This document shows positions 6,373 through 12,909 of a DNA stretch of 12,909 nucleotides, piece by piece. The translations under genes and the position numbers were made by a program. Origin of the DNA: Deltaproteobacteria bacterium. GTDB lineage: Bacteria; Desulfobacterota_B; Binatia; Binatales; Binataceae. The notes beneath the pieces were generated by a model that worked only from the letters and a program-made list of their open reading frames with translations, was not told the origin of the DNA and searched no databases. Within the stretch, counting starts at the first letter, position 1; each line of letters begins with the position of its first letter. The stretch spans positions 1 to 12,909 of the forward strand of contig JAKAVX010000022.1 of the NCBI GenBank assembly GCA_021827465.1, given 5' to 3'.

Positions 6373-7413
6373 TCAACCCAACGTTTCCCTCCGACGCCAG
6401 CCAGCTTCTCTGACTTCTCGACGCTTACGTGCGTATCCGCTTCGGAGCCTCAGCAAATTAACCATGCGCCCATACAGCCCTTCCGCGTCAAGGATAGCTC
6501 GGTCTCCCTCGCGTCCAAGTATCAGTCTTAAAACGGCCGACGGTCTGCGCGCGACGGAGGCTCCCGCAAGCAGAAAATGCCAAAACCAAAATTGTCTGAG
6601 ACGATCTACAACACCTGAATCTCCGGTTTGATGAACAAAGAAATACGCGTCGAGCTCAGCGGCACCATTTTCACGCGAAAGCCGTCGGAGATATTTCCAT
6701 GTCAGTCGATTGGCAGGCAAAAAGTGACGCATGCTGAGCCGTGGCTCAATGTAGAGCCTCCAGTCGGCGAGCTTCAGGGCACACGTAAGCTCAGTATCTT
6801 CACAACCTGAAAGGTTGTTGCCTCGTCTGCCGGGCACGCTAAAGCGGAAGCCATTCGTAAAGAGTTCCTCCCATGCGGCTTTACGGACGCTCAGGCCGGC
6901 GCCGTGCAGTATCACGAGGTTGTCAATCTTCGCAAGATCGGCTGCTGTCAGCGTCGCATATCGATGTCTGAATGCCTCAAACCACTCCGGTGGATTGACC
7001 TCGCATACTGGGTAGACCAAACTGCCAAGCGCGCCCAAGTCCGGGTTCTTCTGCATTACACTACTTACGATTTCCACCCAATCTTGCGAAACCCAGTTGT
7101 CGTCATCGACGAAACTGACTATCTCGTGTCGCGCCTCGCAAAATGCCCGCAGGCGAGCGTTGGAAAGCCCAAGTTTCGGCTCACGAATAATTCTGAGCTG
7201 AGTTGGCGAATCGTCCGGCCAGCATCGCCGCGCCACGCCGGTGATATCCTCAGTGGATGCGTTGTCAATGACGATGACTTCCCAAGGAACCTCCGGAGGC
7301 ACGACTTGCGCCCGAAGATGCTCCAGTGTCGCAGGGAGCCGCGCTGCGCCATTGTACGTGCAGATTGCTACAGTGACGCCTGGTGGTGTTGAGGTGAAAA
7401 CGGAACCAGTCAT
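6373..7413 (-). CDS. Family 2 glycosyltransferase
   Basis: GT-A fold glycosyltransferase, expected to transfer a sugar from a nucleotide-sugar onto a glycan or lipid acceptor during synthesis of surface polysaccharide or another glycoconjugate. With ATG at 7413 (GAGG 9 bases upstream) it has 346 residues; an in-frame TTG at 7422 lacks room for a binding site. Visible: VAICTYNGAARLPATLEHL (15-33, nucleotide-binding strand), VIVIDNAST (46-54), the metal-binding FVDDDNW (101-107), GAGLSVRKAAW (171-181) and GCEDTEL (203-209), the probable catalytic-base and acceptor segment. A hydrophobic stretch near 274-288 may touch the membrane, but there is no clear transmembrane anchor, and the C-terminus is Arg-rich. 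The gene stands alone, flanked by 238 and 273 bp without genes, in DNA of lower G+C than both sides, so horizontal acquisition is likely. Donor and acceptor cannot be predicted. Confidence 0.88.
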   Translation of the reverse strand: MTGSVFTSTPPGVTVAICTYNGAARLPATLEHLRAQVVPPEVPWEVIVIDNASTEDITGVARRCWPDDSPTQLRIIREPKLGLSNARLRAFCEARHEIVSFVDDDNWVSQDWVEIVSSVMQKNPDLGALGSLVYPVCEVNPPEWFEAFRHRYATLTAADLAKIDNLVILHGAGLSVRKAAWEELFTNGFRFSVPGRRGNNLSGCEDTELTCALKLADWRLYIEPRLSMRHFLPANRLTWKYLRRLSRENGAAELDAYFFVHQTGDSGVVDRLRQFWFWHFLLAGASVARRPSAVLRLILGREGDRAILDAEGLYGRMVNLLRLRSGYARKRREVREAGWRRRETLG

Positions 7414-7686
7414 ATGTTGCAACCTCGGGGAGGCGTTGTCTCCTATGATTCTCCGGGCGTTAACTTTAGGCCAAACCCATTGGTTCGCGCATTAGCTAGA
7501 CTGGTTTCGAACGCAATGCGCCGCCCACGCCAGGCGCTCTTCGGGTAATGCGCCGGAAAACACGTGCCGACGCCCGGGGAAACTCGCGAATCAATCAGCG
7601 CAAAATCCCTTGTGAGACATTGCGATGTTCTCCGGCTTTGCGCTCGCGCCAGGGTGCTGAGCGCGGACCGGCAAATGTTCCTGACC

Positions 7687-8118
7687 TCACACTTTCAGCC
7701 CATGGCGGGCGCCGACTTCCGCGAGCTTTCCCGGGTCGCCATTTGCCGCTGCGGTTTCCCTGGCCAGGTCGGCGAACATTTTCGCGGCGCCGGCCCGCGA
7801 CGTCATCGAAAGCATCTCGCCGTCCTTGCCGAAGCGGAACCAATGCACGGTCTTGCCGGGAACATGAACCAGCGTGCCCGCCGACGCCGTCGCCGACTCG
7901 TCGCCGAGGCCGAAAGCGACCTCGCCCCTGGTGACGTAAAAGGACTCGTCCCACGGATGACTGTGCGGCGGCGGGCCGCTGCCTTCGGGCCCACGCTGGA
8001 GAAAGATCTCATAGCTCTCGGTGGCTTCGCCCGAGGCGAGCACGGTGATCTGTTCGCCGACAAGGTTGAGCGCGGGCGCGTAGTCCTTGGGCGCGACAAC
8101 GAAAGGTTTTGCGGCCAT
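7687..8118 (-). CDS. Small cupin-domain protein
   Basis: Single-domain cupin of 143 residues. Cupin motif 1 is PPHSHPWDESFYVTRGE (50-66), giving metal ligands H52, H54 and E58. Motif 2 is GTLVHVPGKTVHWFR (81-95), giving H92. A mononuclear metal site is therefore complete. Such proteins include dioxygenases, isomerases and sugar- or ligand-binding proteins, so the reaction is not predictable. ATG at 8118 is preceded by AAGGAG with 9 bases of spacing, which fixes the start. The frame stays open further upstream to the end of the next gene, but that part is basic and unlike cupins. It is the last of three leftward genes (VOC, GFA, cupin), 110 bp after the GFA gene. The cytoplasm is the likely location, since no signal peptide is visible. 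Confidence 0.85.
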   Translation of the reverse strand: MAAKPFVVAPKDYAPALNLVGEQITVLASGEATESYEIFLQRGPEGSGPPPHSHPWDESFYVTRGEVAFGLGDESATASAGTLVHVPGKTVHWFRFGKDGEMLSMTSRAGAAKMFADLARETAAANGDPGKLAEVGARHGLKV

Positions 8119-8228
8119 CTCAGCTTTCTCCTTCGGGGAGAATCGAAGGCGGATAGGAAAGAGAATTCCCCGAACTTTCCTCCTGGACTTGCGGAACGCC
8201 CGATTCGTATCCGCTGGCCGACTCAGCG

Positions 8229-8729
8229 TCAAGTTGCGGTCGGGCGCCTACTCGTCGAAGTCTGTCCGGCAGCGTTGCGGCTCAGCCGCTCCAGGCTCGG
8301 CGCCGGCCAGAACTCCTTGATCCGGTATGCCGACTTGAACGCCGGAACGTCCTTCGGGAGATCGAGCCACGGCACCTTGCTCCTGGTGAAGATGTGAACG
8401 TCGGGCTTGACCGCGCGCGGATTGTCGAGCGTCCCGGCGCGAACGAACAGGCAATCTCCCGGCGCAATATGATATCTGCTCCAGACGTAGGTGCCGCATG
8501 TGCCGCAGAAAAACACCTCGTGAAGTTTTCCGCTGCCGCCCGCGAGCCTGAACGAACTCGGAACCGAAGAGCCGGTTTCGACGAAACACGACTCGATCCA
8601 GATATTGATTACGAACGCGCCGCCCGTGATTCGTTGGCAGTCGCGGCAGTGGCAGGCGTGAACGATAAGCGGTTTCGCGGTCAATTCGTAGCGCACAGCG
8701 CCGCACGCGCATCCGCCCTTGAGATTCAT
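8229..8729 (-). CDS. GFA family (glutathione-dependent formaldehyde-activating-like) zinc protein
   Basis: Member of the GFA/CENP-V family (Mss4-like fold), named after the Paracoccus enzyme proposed to speed formation of S-hydroxymethylglutathione. Many homologues have no proven role. The zinc-binding cysteines are all present in family order: C7 and C9 (GCACG), C26, C28 and C31 (CHCRDC), C75 and C78 (CGTCG). That gives the usual structural site plus the CxCxxC catalytic-site group. Length 166 residues is slightly above the common 120-150, with a Ser/Arg/Thr-rich tail after about 150. ATG at 8729 has GGGGAG six bases upstream. It starts 37 bp after the VOC gene on the same strand and precedes the cupin gene, so the three are probably one operon. 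Small aldehydes or glutathione adducts are the likely substrates by context, which is inference. Confidence 0.88.
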   Translation of the reverse strand: MNLKGGCACGAVRYELTAKPLIVHACHCRDCQRITGGAFVINIWIESCFVETGSSVPSSFRLAGGSGKLHEVFFCGTCGTYVWSRYHIAPGDCLFVRAGTLDNPRAVKPDVHIFTRSKVPWLDLPKDVPAFKSAYRIKEFWPAPSLERLSRNAAGQTSTSRRPTAT

Positions 8730-8766
8730 AAATTCTCCCCGGTCCGTGCGTGTCGATGCGCGCGGC

Positions 8767-9138
8767 TCACGCGGCCTCGTGACAGACCATCTCGATATTG
8801 TTGCCGTCCGGATCGAGAACGAACGCGGCGTAGTAGGTGGGGCTGTAGTCGGGTCTCAGCCCCGGCGCTCCGTTGTCCTTGCCGCCGCCCTTGAGCGCGG
8901 CCGCGTGGAATCGATCGACGATCGCGCGGTCGTGGCTGCGTAACGCGATATGGGCCCGCTGCGTCAGCGGTTGTCCCTCGGTAATCCAGAGATCGATTGC
9001 CCCCTTTGCGCCGAAGCCTGCGGTTTTGCTTTTCGGGTCGTCGTAGTCGACGCGGTAGCCGAGCGGCTCCAACGCGCTCGCATAGAACTTCCGGCTCTTT
9101 TCGAAACTGCTCACTTTCAATCCGATGTGGTCGATCAT
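8767..9138 (-). CDS. VOC superfamily (glyoxalase/bleomycin-resistance fold) protein
   Basis: A 123-residue protein of the vicinal oxygen chelate fold: two beta-alpha-beta-beta-beta modules that bind a metal and act on diverse small substrates. Seen: MIDHIGLKVSSFEKSRKFY at the start (H4 the first expected ligand), RAHIALRS (61-68, H63 the second), and the closing YYAAFVLDPDGNNIEMVCHE (102-121), with E116 as the last ligand of this family type. ATG at 9138 follows GGGAG at 8 bases, so the start is clear; the frame runs on upstream only into the intergenic region. It is the first gene of the leftward VOC-GFA-cupin group and is divergent from the AraC-type regulator. Glyoxalase I is one possibility, but the short single-domain form also fits lyases, isomerases and resistance proteins. 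Confidence 0.88.
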   Translation of the reverse strand: MIDHIGLKVSSFEKSRKFYASALEPLGYRVDYDDPKSKTAGFGAKGAIDLWITEGQPLTQRAHIALRSHDRAIVDRFHAAALKGGGKDNGAPGLRPDYSPTYYAAFVLDPDGNNIEMVCHEAA

Positions 9139-9161
9139 TTTTTTCGCTCCCTGTGTGAGTT

Positions 9162-9193
9162 CGACGTCGGCCGATTCGCTCGAATCGGCGTCG
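9162..9193. promoter_or_regulatory. Stem-loop between divergent VOC and AraC-type genes
   Basis: CGACG (9162-9166) pairs with CGTCG (9189-9193), and CCGATTC (9171-9177) pairs with GAATCGG (9182-9188) around the loop GCTC, leaving a 4-base bulge TCGG. It lies within the 109-bp intergenic region. On the minus strand it falls within 60 bases of the VOC start, so it could be an operator of the neighbouring regulator or a structure in the VOC mRNA leader. No T tract follows, so a terminator is unlikely. A promoter-like TTGAAC (9199-9204) and GATACG, 17 bases apart, point towards the AraC-type gene, but the -10 is poor. Confidence 0.4.
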
Positions 9194-9247
9194 TTCATTG
9201 AACAGATTATTACCTGTCCCGATACGCGGAAACTTGGTAAAAATTGC

Positions 9248-10153
9248 ATGTTGGAAACGACCCCTGACCCATCGGCGGAGTCGAAGCCGTGGCTCGAACT
9301 GGCGCGCGACGGCCTCGTCGAGGTGCGCGAGTATTCGTGCGCCGCATCCGCGGGCGATCCGCCCGAGGCCGAGCAGTTCGAGCGAACCTGTATCGCGATT
9401 GTCCAGTCAGGCGTATTCGGTATTCGCTGCGGGCGCCGTCCGCAGTTGCTGACCGGCGGTTTCCTCCTGCTCGGCAACACCGGGCAAACCTACGAGGCCT
9501 CTCATGAGCACGGCGGCAAGGACCGATGCCTGGTGTTCGATTTCAAAGGAACCGTGATCGAAGAGTTGGCTGAATCTCTGCGCCGGGGCGTGCGCGGCCG
9601 CCCGTTCGCGGTGAACGTGCTGCCGCCGCTTCCGCGCGCCGACGCCTTGCGGCATCTCGCGGAAGAAAGGCTTCGTTCGGGCGCTTCGGCGATCGGGCTG
9701 GAAGAGATTGCGCTCTCGCTCGCGGAGTACGTGCTCGATGAAGCGGGCGCGGGTGCGGCGCGTCCGCGCGCAGGCGGATCGGACGGCGTTGAAGCGCGCG
9801 AGAGAGTTCTCGCGGCGATCGCGCGGATGGAACAATCCGTGGAAGACGAACTCTCGCTGAGCGCGCTTGCGGAATCGGCGGGCTTGAGCCCGTTCAAGTT
9901 TCTACGCCTGTTCAAAAAGGAAACCGGGGTCACTCCGTACCGGTTTCTGCTCCAGGCAAGGATTCGCGAGGCGCTCGCGATGCTCAGGGAGACGTCGCGC
10001 CCGGTGACCGATATCGCGTTCGACGTCGGCTTCGGCGATCTCTCGAACTTCATCAATGCCTTCCGGCGCGAGGTCGGATGCTCTCCGCGGCAGTATCGAA
10101 AATCAGGACTGCCGGGGCGAATCCGATCGTCATCCGCCCGGCGTATCGTCTGA
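9248..10153 (+). CDS. AraC-family transcriptional regulator
   Basis: 301-residue regulator with the standard build. The N-terminal region (about 1-130) has a beta-rich, cupin-like pattern for ligand sensing or dimerisation (YEASHEHGGKDRCLVFDF at 82-99 stands where a cupin core would be). A linker rich in Ala and Gly follows (164-180), then the C-terminal AraC DNA-binding domain (about 183-286). Helix-turn-helix 1 is in LSLSALAESAGLSPFKFLRL (202-221). Helix-turn-helix 2 is in VTDIAFDVGFGDLSNFINAF (253-272), followed by the family ending CSPRQYR. ATG at 9248 is the first reasonable start; the frame runs upstream, but that part overlaps the start of the VOC gene, and the binding site here is weak. 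Divergent placement from VOC-GFA-cupin suggests it controls that operon and probably itself. Its effector may be the substrate of those enzymes. Confidence 0.93.
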   Translation: MLETTPDPSAESKPWLELARDGLVEVREYSCAASAGDPPEAEQFERTCIAIVQSGVFGIRCGRRPQLLTGGFLLLGNTGQTYEASHEHGGKDRCLVFDFKGTVIEELAESLRRGVRGRPFAVNVLPPLPRADALRHLAEERLRSGASAIGLEEIALSLAEYVLDEAGAGAARPRAGGSDGVEARERVLAAIARMEQSVEDELSLSALAESAGLSPFKFLRLFKKETGVTPYRFLLQARIREALAMLRETSRPVTDIAFDVGFGDLSNFINAFRREVGCSPRQYRKSGLPGRIRSSSARRIV

Positions 10154-10295
10154 ACAAACCGAATCGAGCGGGTTCGGACGCCGCGCCGCTGCGCACATCC
10201 GGTTTCCTAGCGCGCGTTCGTTCGGCGGAATCTTTCGCTTGCGATTCCGGGGCGTTTCCTTGAGTATAGGGCAGATTTTTTTGGGGCCGCACTTG

Positions 10296-11435
10296 ATGCG
10301 AAAAAAATCTACCTGGCTTCGATTGCTCGAAGTCGTCGCAGCGTTGGGGGCGCTGTGCACGCTTGCCGCATGCCATCGCGAGGTGGTGCTGACGGCGCTT
10401 CCCCAGCGCCTCATCACGATCAACGACAAGTTTTTCGACGTGTGGCCGACCGGCCCGAAGACCGCGTTCATCGTCGGCGCGCGCGGCAAGGTGCTGTATA
10501 CGGACGACGGCGGCCTTCATTTCCGCAAGGTCAATATCGGAACCGATATCGCGGTCTTCGGAATCCAGATGACCGACGCGGAGAACGGCTACCTGTGCGG
10601 ACAGGACGGGCTCGTGATGCGCACGCGCGACGGCGGCAAGACCTGGAAACGGCTCAACTCGCGCACCCATCTGTATATATTTTCGCTCTCGTTTCCCGAT
10701 CATCTGCACGGCTTTCTGGTCGGCGACCGCGGACTCGTGCTCAGCACGACCGACGGCGGCGAGACGTTTCTCAAGCGCCAGCTCCAGCGTATCTTTCCGC
10801 CCGAACTGCGCGATTACGCGCTGCCCTACATGGAGCCGGTACTGTATGGAGTTGATTTCGTCGACGACCAGCACGGATGGGTGGTCGGCGAGATGGGGCG
10901 AATTTGGGCGACGGAGAACGGCGGCGAGACCTGGGAGGAACAGCAGGATTCGCTTCTGCCTCAGTGGAAGCACAAGCTCGAACCCAACGACGATCCGCGC
11001 TTCAAGGATTATCTGCTGCCGACCTTCTTCGGCGTTTCGTTCAGGGACTTGAAACACGGAGCGGCGTGCGGACTGGAGGGATGGGTGATCGCGACCGATG
11101 ACGGCGGCAAGACCTGGACCTTCCAGCCTCAGGCGCCGCGTCCCGGCGCGCCGCCCAGCCAGATGGTGCCGGGCGCGCTGCAGATTCCCGCGCGCGATCC
11201 GCTCTTTTCAATCCAGATCCACGGCGCGGACAAGGGGATGGCGACCGGACTGACCGGCACGATTCTGAGCCTTCAGCCCAACGGCGCGTGGGCGCGGGAC
11301 ACTTCGATCGCCGCGCTTCCCGTGCCGCTCAGCCAGGTGCGGTTTTTCGACAACAGGCACGGGTGGATTGTCGGCTACGGGACGATTCTCTACACGGCCG
11401 ACGGCGGCAAGACCTGGCGCATGTGCCAGGGCTAG
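10296..11435 (+). CDS. YCF48-like Asp-box (BNR) repeat lipoprotein
   Basis: 379-residue predicted lipoprotein. A basic start (MRKK), a hydrophobic stretch (8-25) and a lipobox LAAC (23-26) would put the lipidated Cys26 at the mature N-terminus; His27 rather than Asp follows it, so outer-membrane sorting is plausible. The rest is built of Asp-box repeats (S/T-x-D-G-G-x-T-W type) at about 69-76, 110-117, 151-158, 206-213, 267-274 and 367-374, as in YCF48/HCF136 photosystem II assembly factors and BNR propellers. There is no sign of photosynthesis here, so the propeller probably serves as a binding or assembly scaffold. The frame is open 80 codons upstream, but that overlaps the AraC-type gene; ATG at 10296 gives the complete signal peptide. 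It is 37 bp from the RND exporter gene, so the two are probably one operon. Confidence 0.88.
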   Translation: MRKKSTWLRLLEVVAALGALCTLAACHREVVLTALPQRLITINDKFFDVWPTGPKTAFIVGARGKVLYTDDGGLHFRKVNIGTDIAVFGIQMTDAENGYLCGQDGLVMRTRDGGKTWKRLNSRTHLYIFSLSFPDHLHGFLVGDRGLVLSTTDGGETFLKRQLQRIFPPELRDYALPYMEPVLYGVDFVDDQHGWVVGEMGRIWATENGGETWEEQQDSLLPQWKHKLEPNDDPRFKDYLLPTFFGVSFRDLKHGAACGLEGWVIATDDGGKTWTFQPQAPRPGAPPSQMVPGALQIPARDPLFSIQIHGADKGMATGLTGTILSLQPNGAWARDTSIAALPVPLSQVRFFDNRHGWIVGYGTILYTADGGKTWRMCQG

Positions 11436-11472
11436 AACGGAAGTTGAAGCGAGGGGCCTGTCGGAAAGAGCG

Positions 11473-12909
11473 ATGACCTGGTATCGATTCGGCGAATGGA
11501 TCCTCAAGCGGCGCTACCTGGTGCTGCTGGTAATCGGCGCGCTCACCGCTTTCTTCGGCTATTTCGCCGCGCAGACGCGGCTCGTCACCAGCTTCGGCGA
11601 CCTGCTCCCGCAGAACCATCCGTTCATCAAGATCGCGCACAAGTACGACCGTTATTTCGGCGGTGTCAACAACGTCACGATAATGGTCGAGGCGCGCCAC
11701 GGGACGATCTACACGCCGCATATCCTTGGCAAGATCGTCAAGATGACGTCGGACATGGATCTCGTCTACGGGATCCGGCACGGCTCGGTGCGCTCGCTCG
11801 CGACGGCGAGCTACTTCCGGCCGCTGGCGGGCGGCGTGATCCTGAACACTCCTATTCTTCCCTACGGCGTCGCGCCGGCCACGCAGGCCCAGGCCAATGA
11901 GGTTCGAAGCAACGTCCACAAGAATCCCGGCGTGGTCTTCGGCCGTTACGTATCGCTCGACGACCGCGCCGCGCTGATAGAGGGCAGCTTTCTCGAATCG
12001 CGCCTGGACTACCGGCGGATTTTCAACGAGATCGAGCGGATCGTGGTCAAACCTGAGCGCGACGGTTCGGTGCGAATCTACGTCGGCGGGCCGCCGATTC
12101 TCTATGGATGGGTCTACCATTACACGCCGCAGATTTTCTGGATCTTCCTGATCACGGTCGTCGCGCTGTGGGCCCTGCTCTACCTGTATTTCCACGACTG
12201 GCGCGGAGCGCTCAGGCCGACGATCTCGGGCGTGGTATGCGCCGTCTGGGGCCTCGGCTTTCTCAAGATGGTCGGGCTTGCGCTCGATCCGCTGGTGCTG
12301 GTGATCCCGTTCCTGATCACGGCGCGCGCGGTCAGCCATTCGGTACAGATGCACGATCGGTACTACGAGGAGTACTACCGGCTGCGCGACAAGGAGAAGG
12401 CGATATTGTCGGCATTCTCGGAGCTGTTCGTTCCGTCGCTCTCGGGAATCCTGACCGACGCGTTCGGCGTGCTCGTGATCCTGCTGGTGCCCGTGCTGTT
12501 CCTGCAGAAGCTCGCGTTAAGTGCGAGCTTCTGGATCGCCGCGATCATCGTAAGCGAGCTGCTGCTCAACCCGATCGTCTACTACTACCTCGAGCCGCCG
12601 CGAATCGAGGTGATCGAGAAGCGCGATCGCGGGCCGTTCAAGCGAATCCTGACCTCGATCGCGGGTCCGATGCTTTCGCCGCGGGGAAGAATCGTCACGC
12701 TCGGCCTGAGCGTGGCCGCGATAGTGCTCTGCGCGTTCTTCTGGACGGGCCTCAAGGTCGGCGACCCGGGTTCGCAGACGCCTATCCTGTGGCCCGACTC
12801 GCCGTACAATACCGCGATGCAGGCGATACAGGACGAGTTCGGCGCGATCGAGCAGTTCGTGGTCGTGGTGCAGCTCTCCAACCAGGGCGTGCTCAACGAT
12901 CCGCGCCTT
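11473..12909 (+). CDS. RND/MMPL-type exporter, N-terminal part (runs off the window)
   Basis: The first 479 residues of a large inner-membrane transporter of the RND superfamily (MMPL/predicted-exporter branch); no stop codon occurs before the window ends. ATG at 11473 has GGAAAGAG just upstream. TM1 is at about 15-33 (KRRYLVLLVIGALTAFFGYF), followed by the typical SFGDLLPQNHPF (40-51) and a periplasmic loop of about 185 residues. Then TM helices at about 219-240, 247-268, 270-286, 325-345 and 352-372 form the sterol-sensing-domain-like bundle. TM7 is near 406-424 and the second periplasmic region begins after it. Acidic D272 at the head of TM4 and D329 near TM5 are seen. Family members use the proton gradient to move lipids or other hydrophobic molecules. 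Pairing with the YCF48-like lipoprotein suggests an envelope lipid or hydrophobic-compound transport system; the substrate is unknown. Confidence 0.9.
   Translation, partial: MTWYRFGEWILKRRYLVLLVIGALTAFFGYFAAQTRLVTSFGDLLPQNHPFIKIAHKYDRYFGGVNNVTIMVEARHGTIYTPHILGKIVKMTSDMDLVYGIRHGSVRSLATASYFRPLAGGVILNTPILPYGVAPATQAQANEVRSNVHKNPGVVFGRYVSLDDRAALIEGSFLESRLDYRRIFNEIERIVVKPERDGSVRIYVGGPPILYGWVYHYTPQIFWIFLITVVALWALLYLYFHDWRGALRPTISGVVCAVWGLGFLKMVGLALDPLVLVIPFLITARAVSHSVQMHDRYYEEYYRLRDKEKAILSAFSELFVPSLSGILTDAFGVLVILLVPVLFLQKLALSASFWIAAIIVSELLLNPIVYYYLEPPRIEVIEKRDRGPFKRILTSIAGPMLSPRGRIVTLGLSVAAIVLCAFFWTGLKVGDPGSQTPILWPDSPYNTAMQAIQDEFGAIEQFVVVVQLSNQGVLNDPRL

Noticed and set aside
8119..8232. N-terminal extension of the cupin gene to the end of the GFA gene
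   Set aside because: It would need a TTG start and adds a basic non-cupin tail; ATG at 8118 has a proper AAGGAG at 9 bases.
9139..9480. Upstream extension of the VOC reading frame
   Set aside because: It runs antisense through the divergent intergenic region into the AraC-type gene; the VOC fold starts at ATG 9138 behind a good ribosome binding site.
10053..11057. Long minus-strand open frame opposite the YCF48-like gene
   Set aside because: Antisense by-product of high-GC codon bias; the plus strand has a signal peptide, lipobox and six Asp-boxes.
11329..12354. Long minus-strand open frame opposite the RND exporter gene
   Set aside because: Charged, low-complexity Arg/Asp-rich product, while the plus strand encodes clear transmembrane helices.
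1..12909. tRNA, rRNA, CRISPR array, insertion sequence or phage attachment site
   Set aside because: Looked for by eye on both strands; no cloverleaf, no regularly spaced repeats, no transposase motif and no terminal repeats with target duplication were seen.

Overview
The window is GC-rich, with strongly G/C-biased third codon positions in most genes, and comes from a Gram-negative bacterium. The evidence for an outer membrane is a probable lipoprotein followed by an RND-superfamily exporter. Gene content (GH1 glucosidase, TrxB, MoaC, RlmI-type methyltransferase, GFA/VOC/cupin genes, YCF48-like plus RND pair) would fit a soil or environmental proteobacterium-like lineage such as Desulfobacterota, Binatota or relatives. 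That placement is inference; no rRNA or other taxonomic marker is present.

Left part (1-1066): an AT-rich leader carries five copies of a short dyad, CGCA-N3-TGC(G/A). It lies upstream of two unrecognised genes for small single-pass membrane proteins (304-483 and 623-799), each with a strong ribosome binding site. A textbook intrinsic terminator follows the second. A further GC hairpin at 965-996 lies downstream of the leftward GH1 beta-glucosidase (1067-2425). The stretch 2426-3272 has no convincing full-length gene. It holds an isolated rightward terminator, a possible frameshifted tiny membrane-protein gene on the minus strand, and two perfect 13-bp dyads.

Centre (3273-6134): housekeeping genes. 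Thioredoxin reductase (trxB, minus) is divergent from moaC (molybdenum cofactor synthesis, plus). An RlmI-type 23S rRNA cytosine methyltransferase gene (plus) follows moaC. All three are complete with intact catalytic motifs.

Right of centre (6135-7686): a single leftward family 2 glycosyltransferase gene lies in DNA visibly poorer in G+C than its neighbours, which suggests acquired cell-surface DNA.

7687-10153: a leftward cluster of three small enzyme-like genes (VOC/glyoxalase fold, GFA glutathione-dependent aldehyde-activating family, cupin) is divergent from an AraC-type regulator. A strong stem-loop sits in the shared intergenic region. The arrangement suggests a regulated module for small aldehydes or other reactive carbonyls.

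10296-12909: a lipoprotein with six Asp-box repeats (YCF48/BNR-like propeller) and the N-terminal 479 residues of an RND/MMPL-type exporter, 37 bp apart. They look like one envelope transport operon that continues beyond the window.
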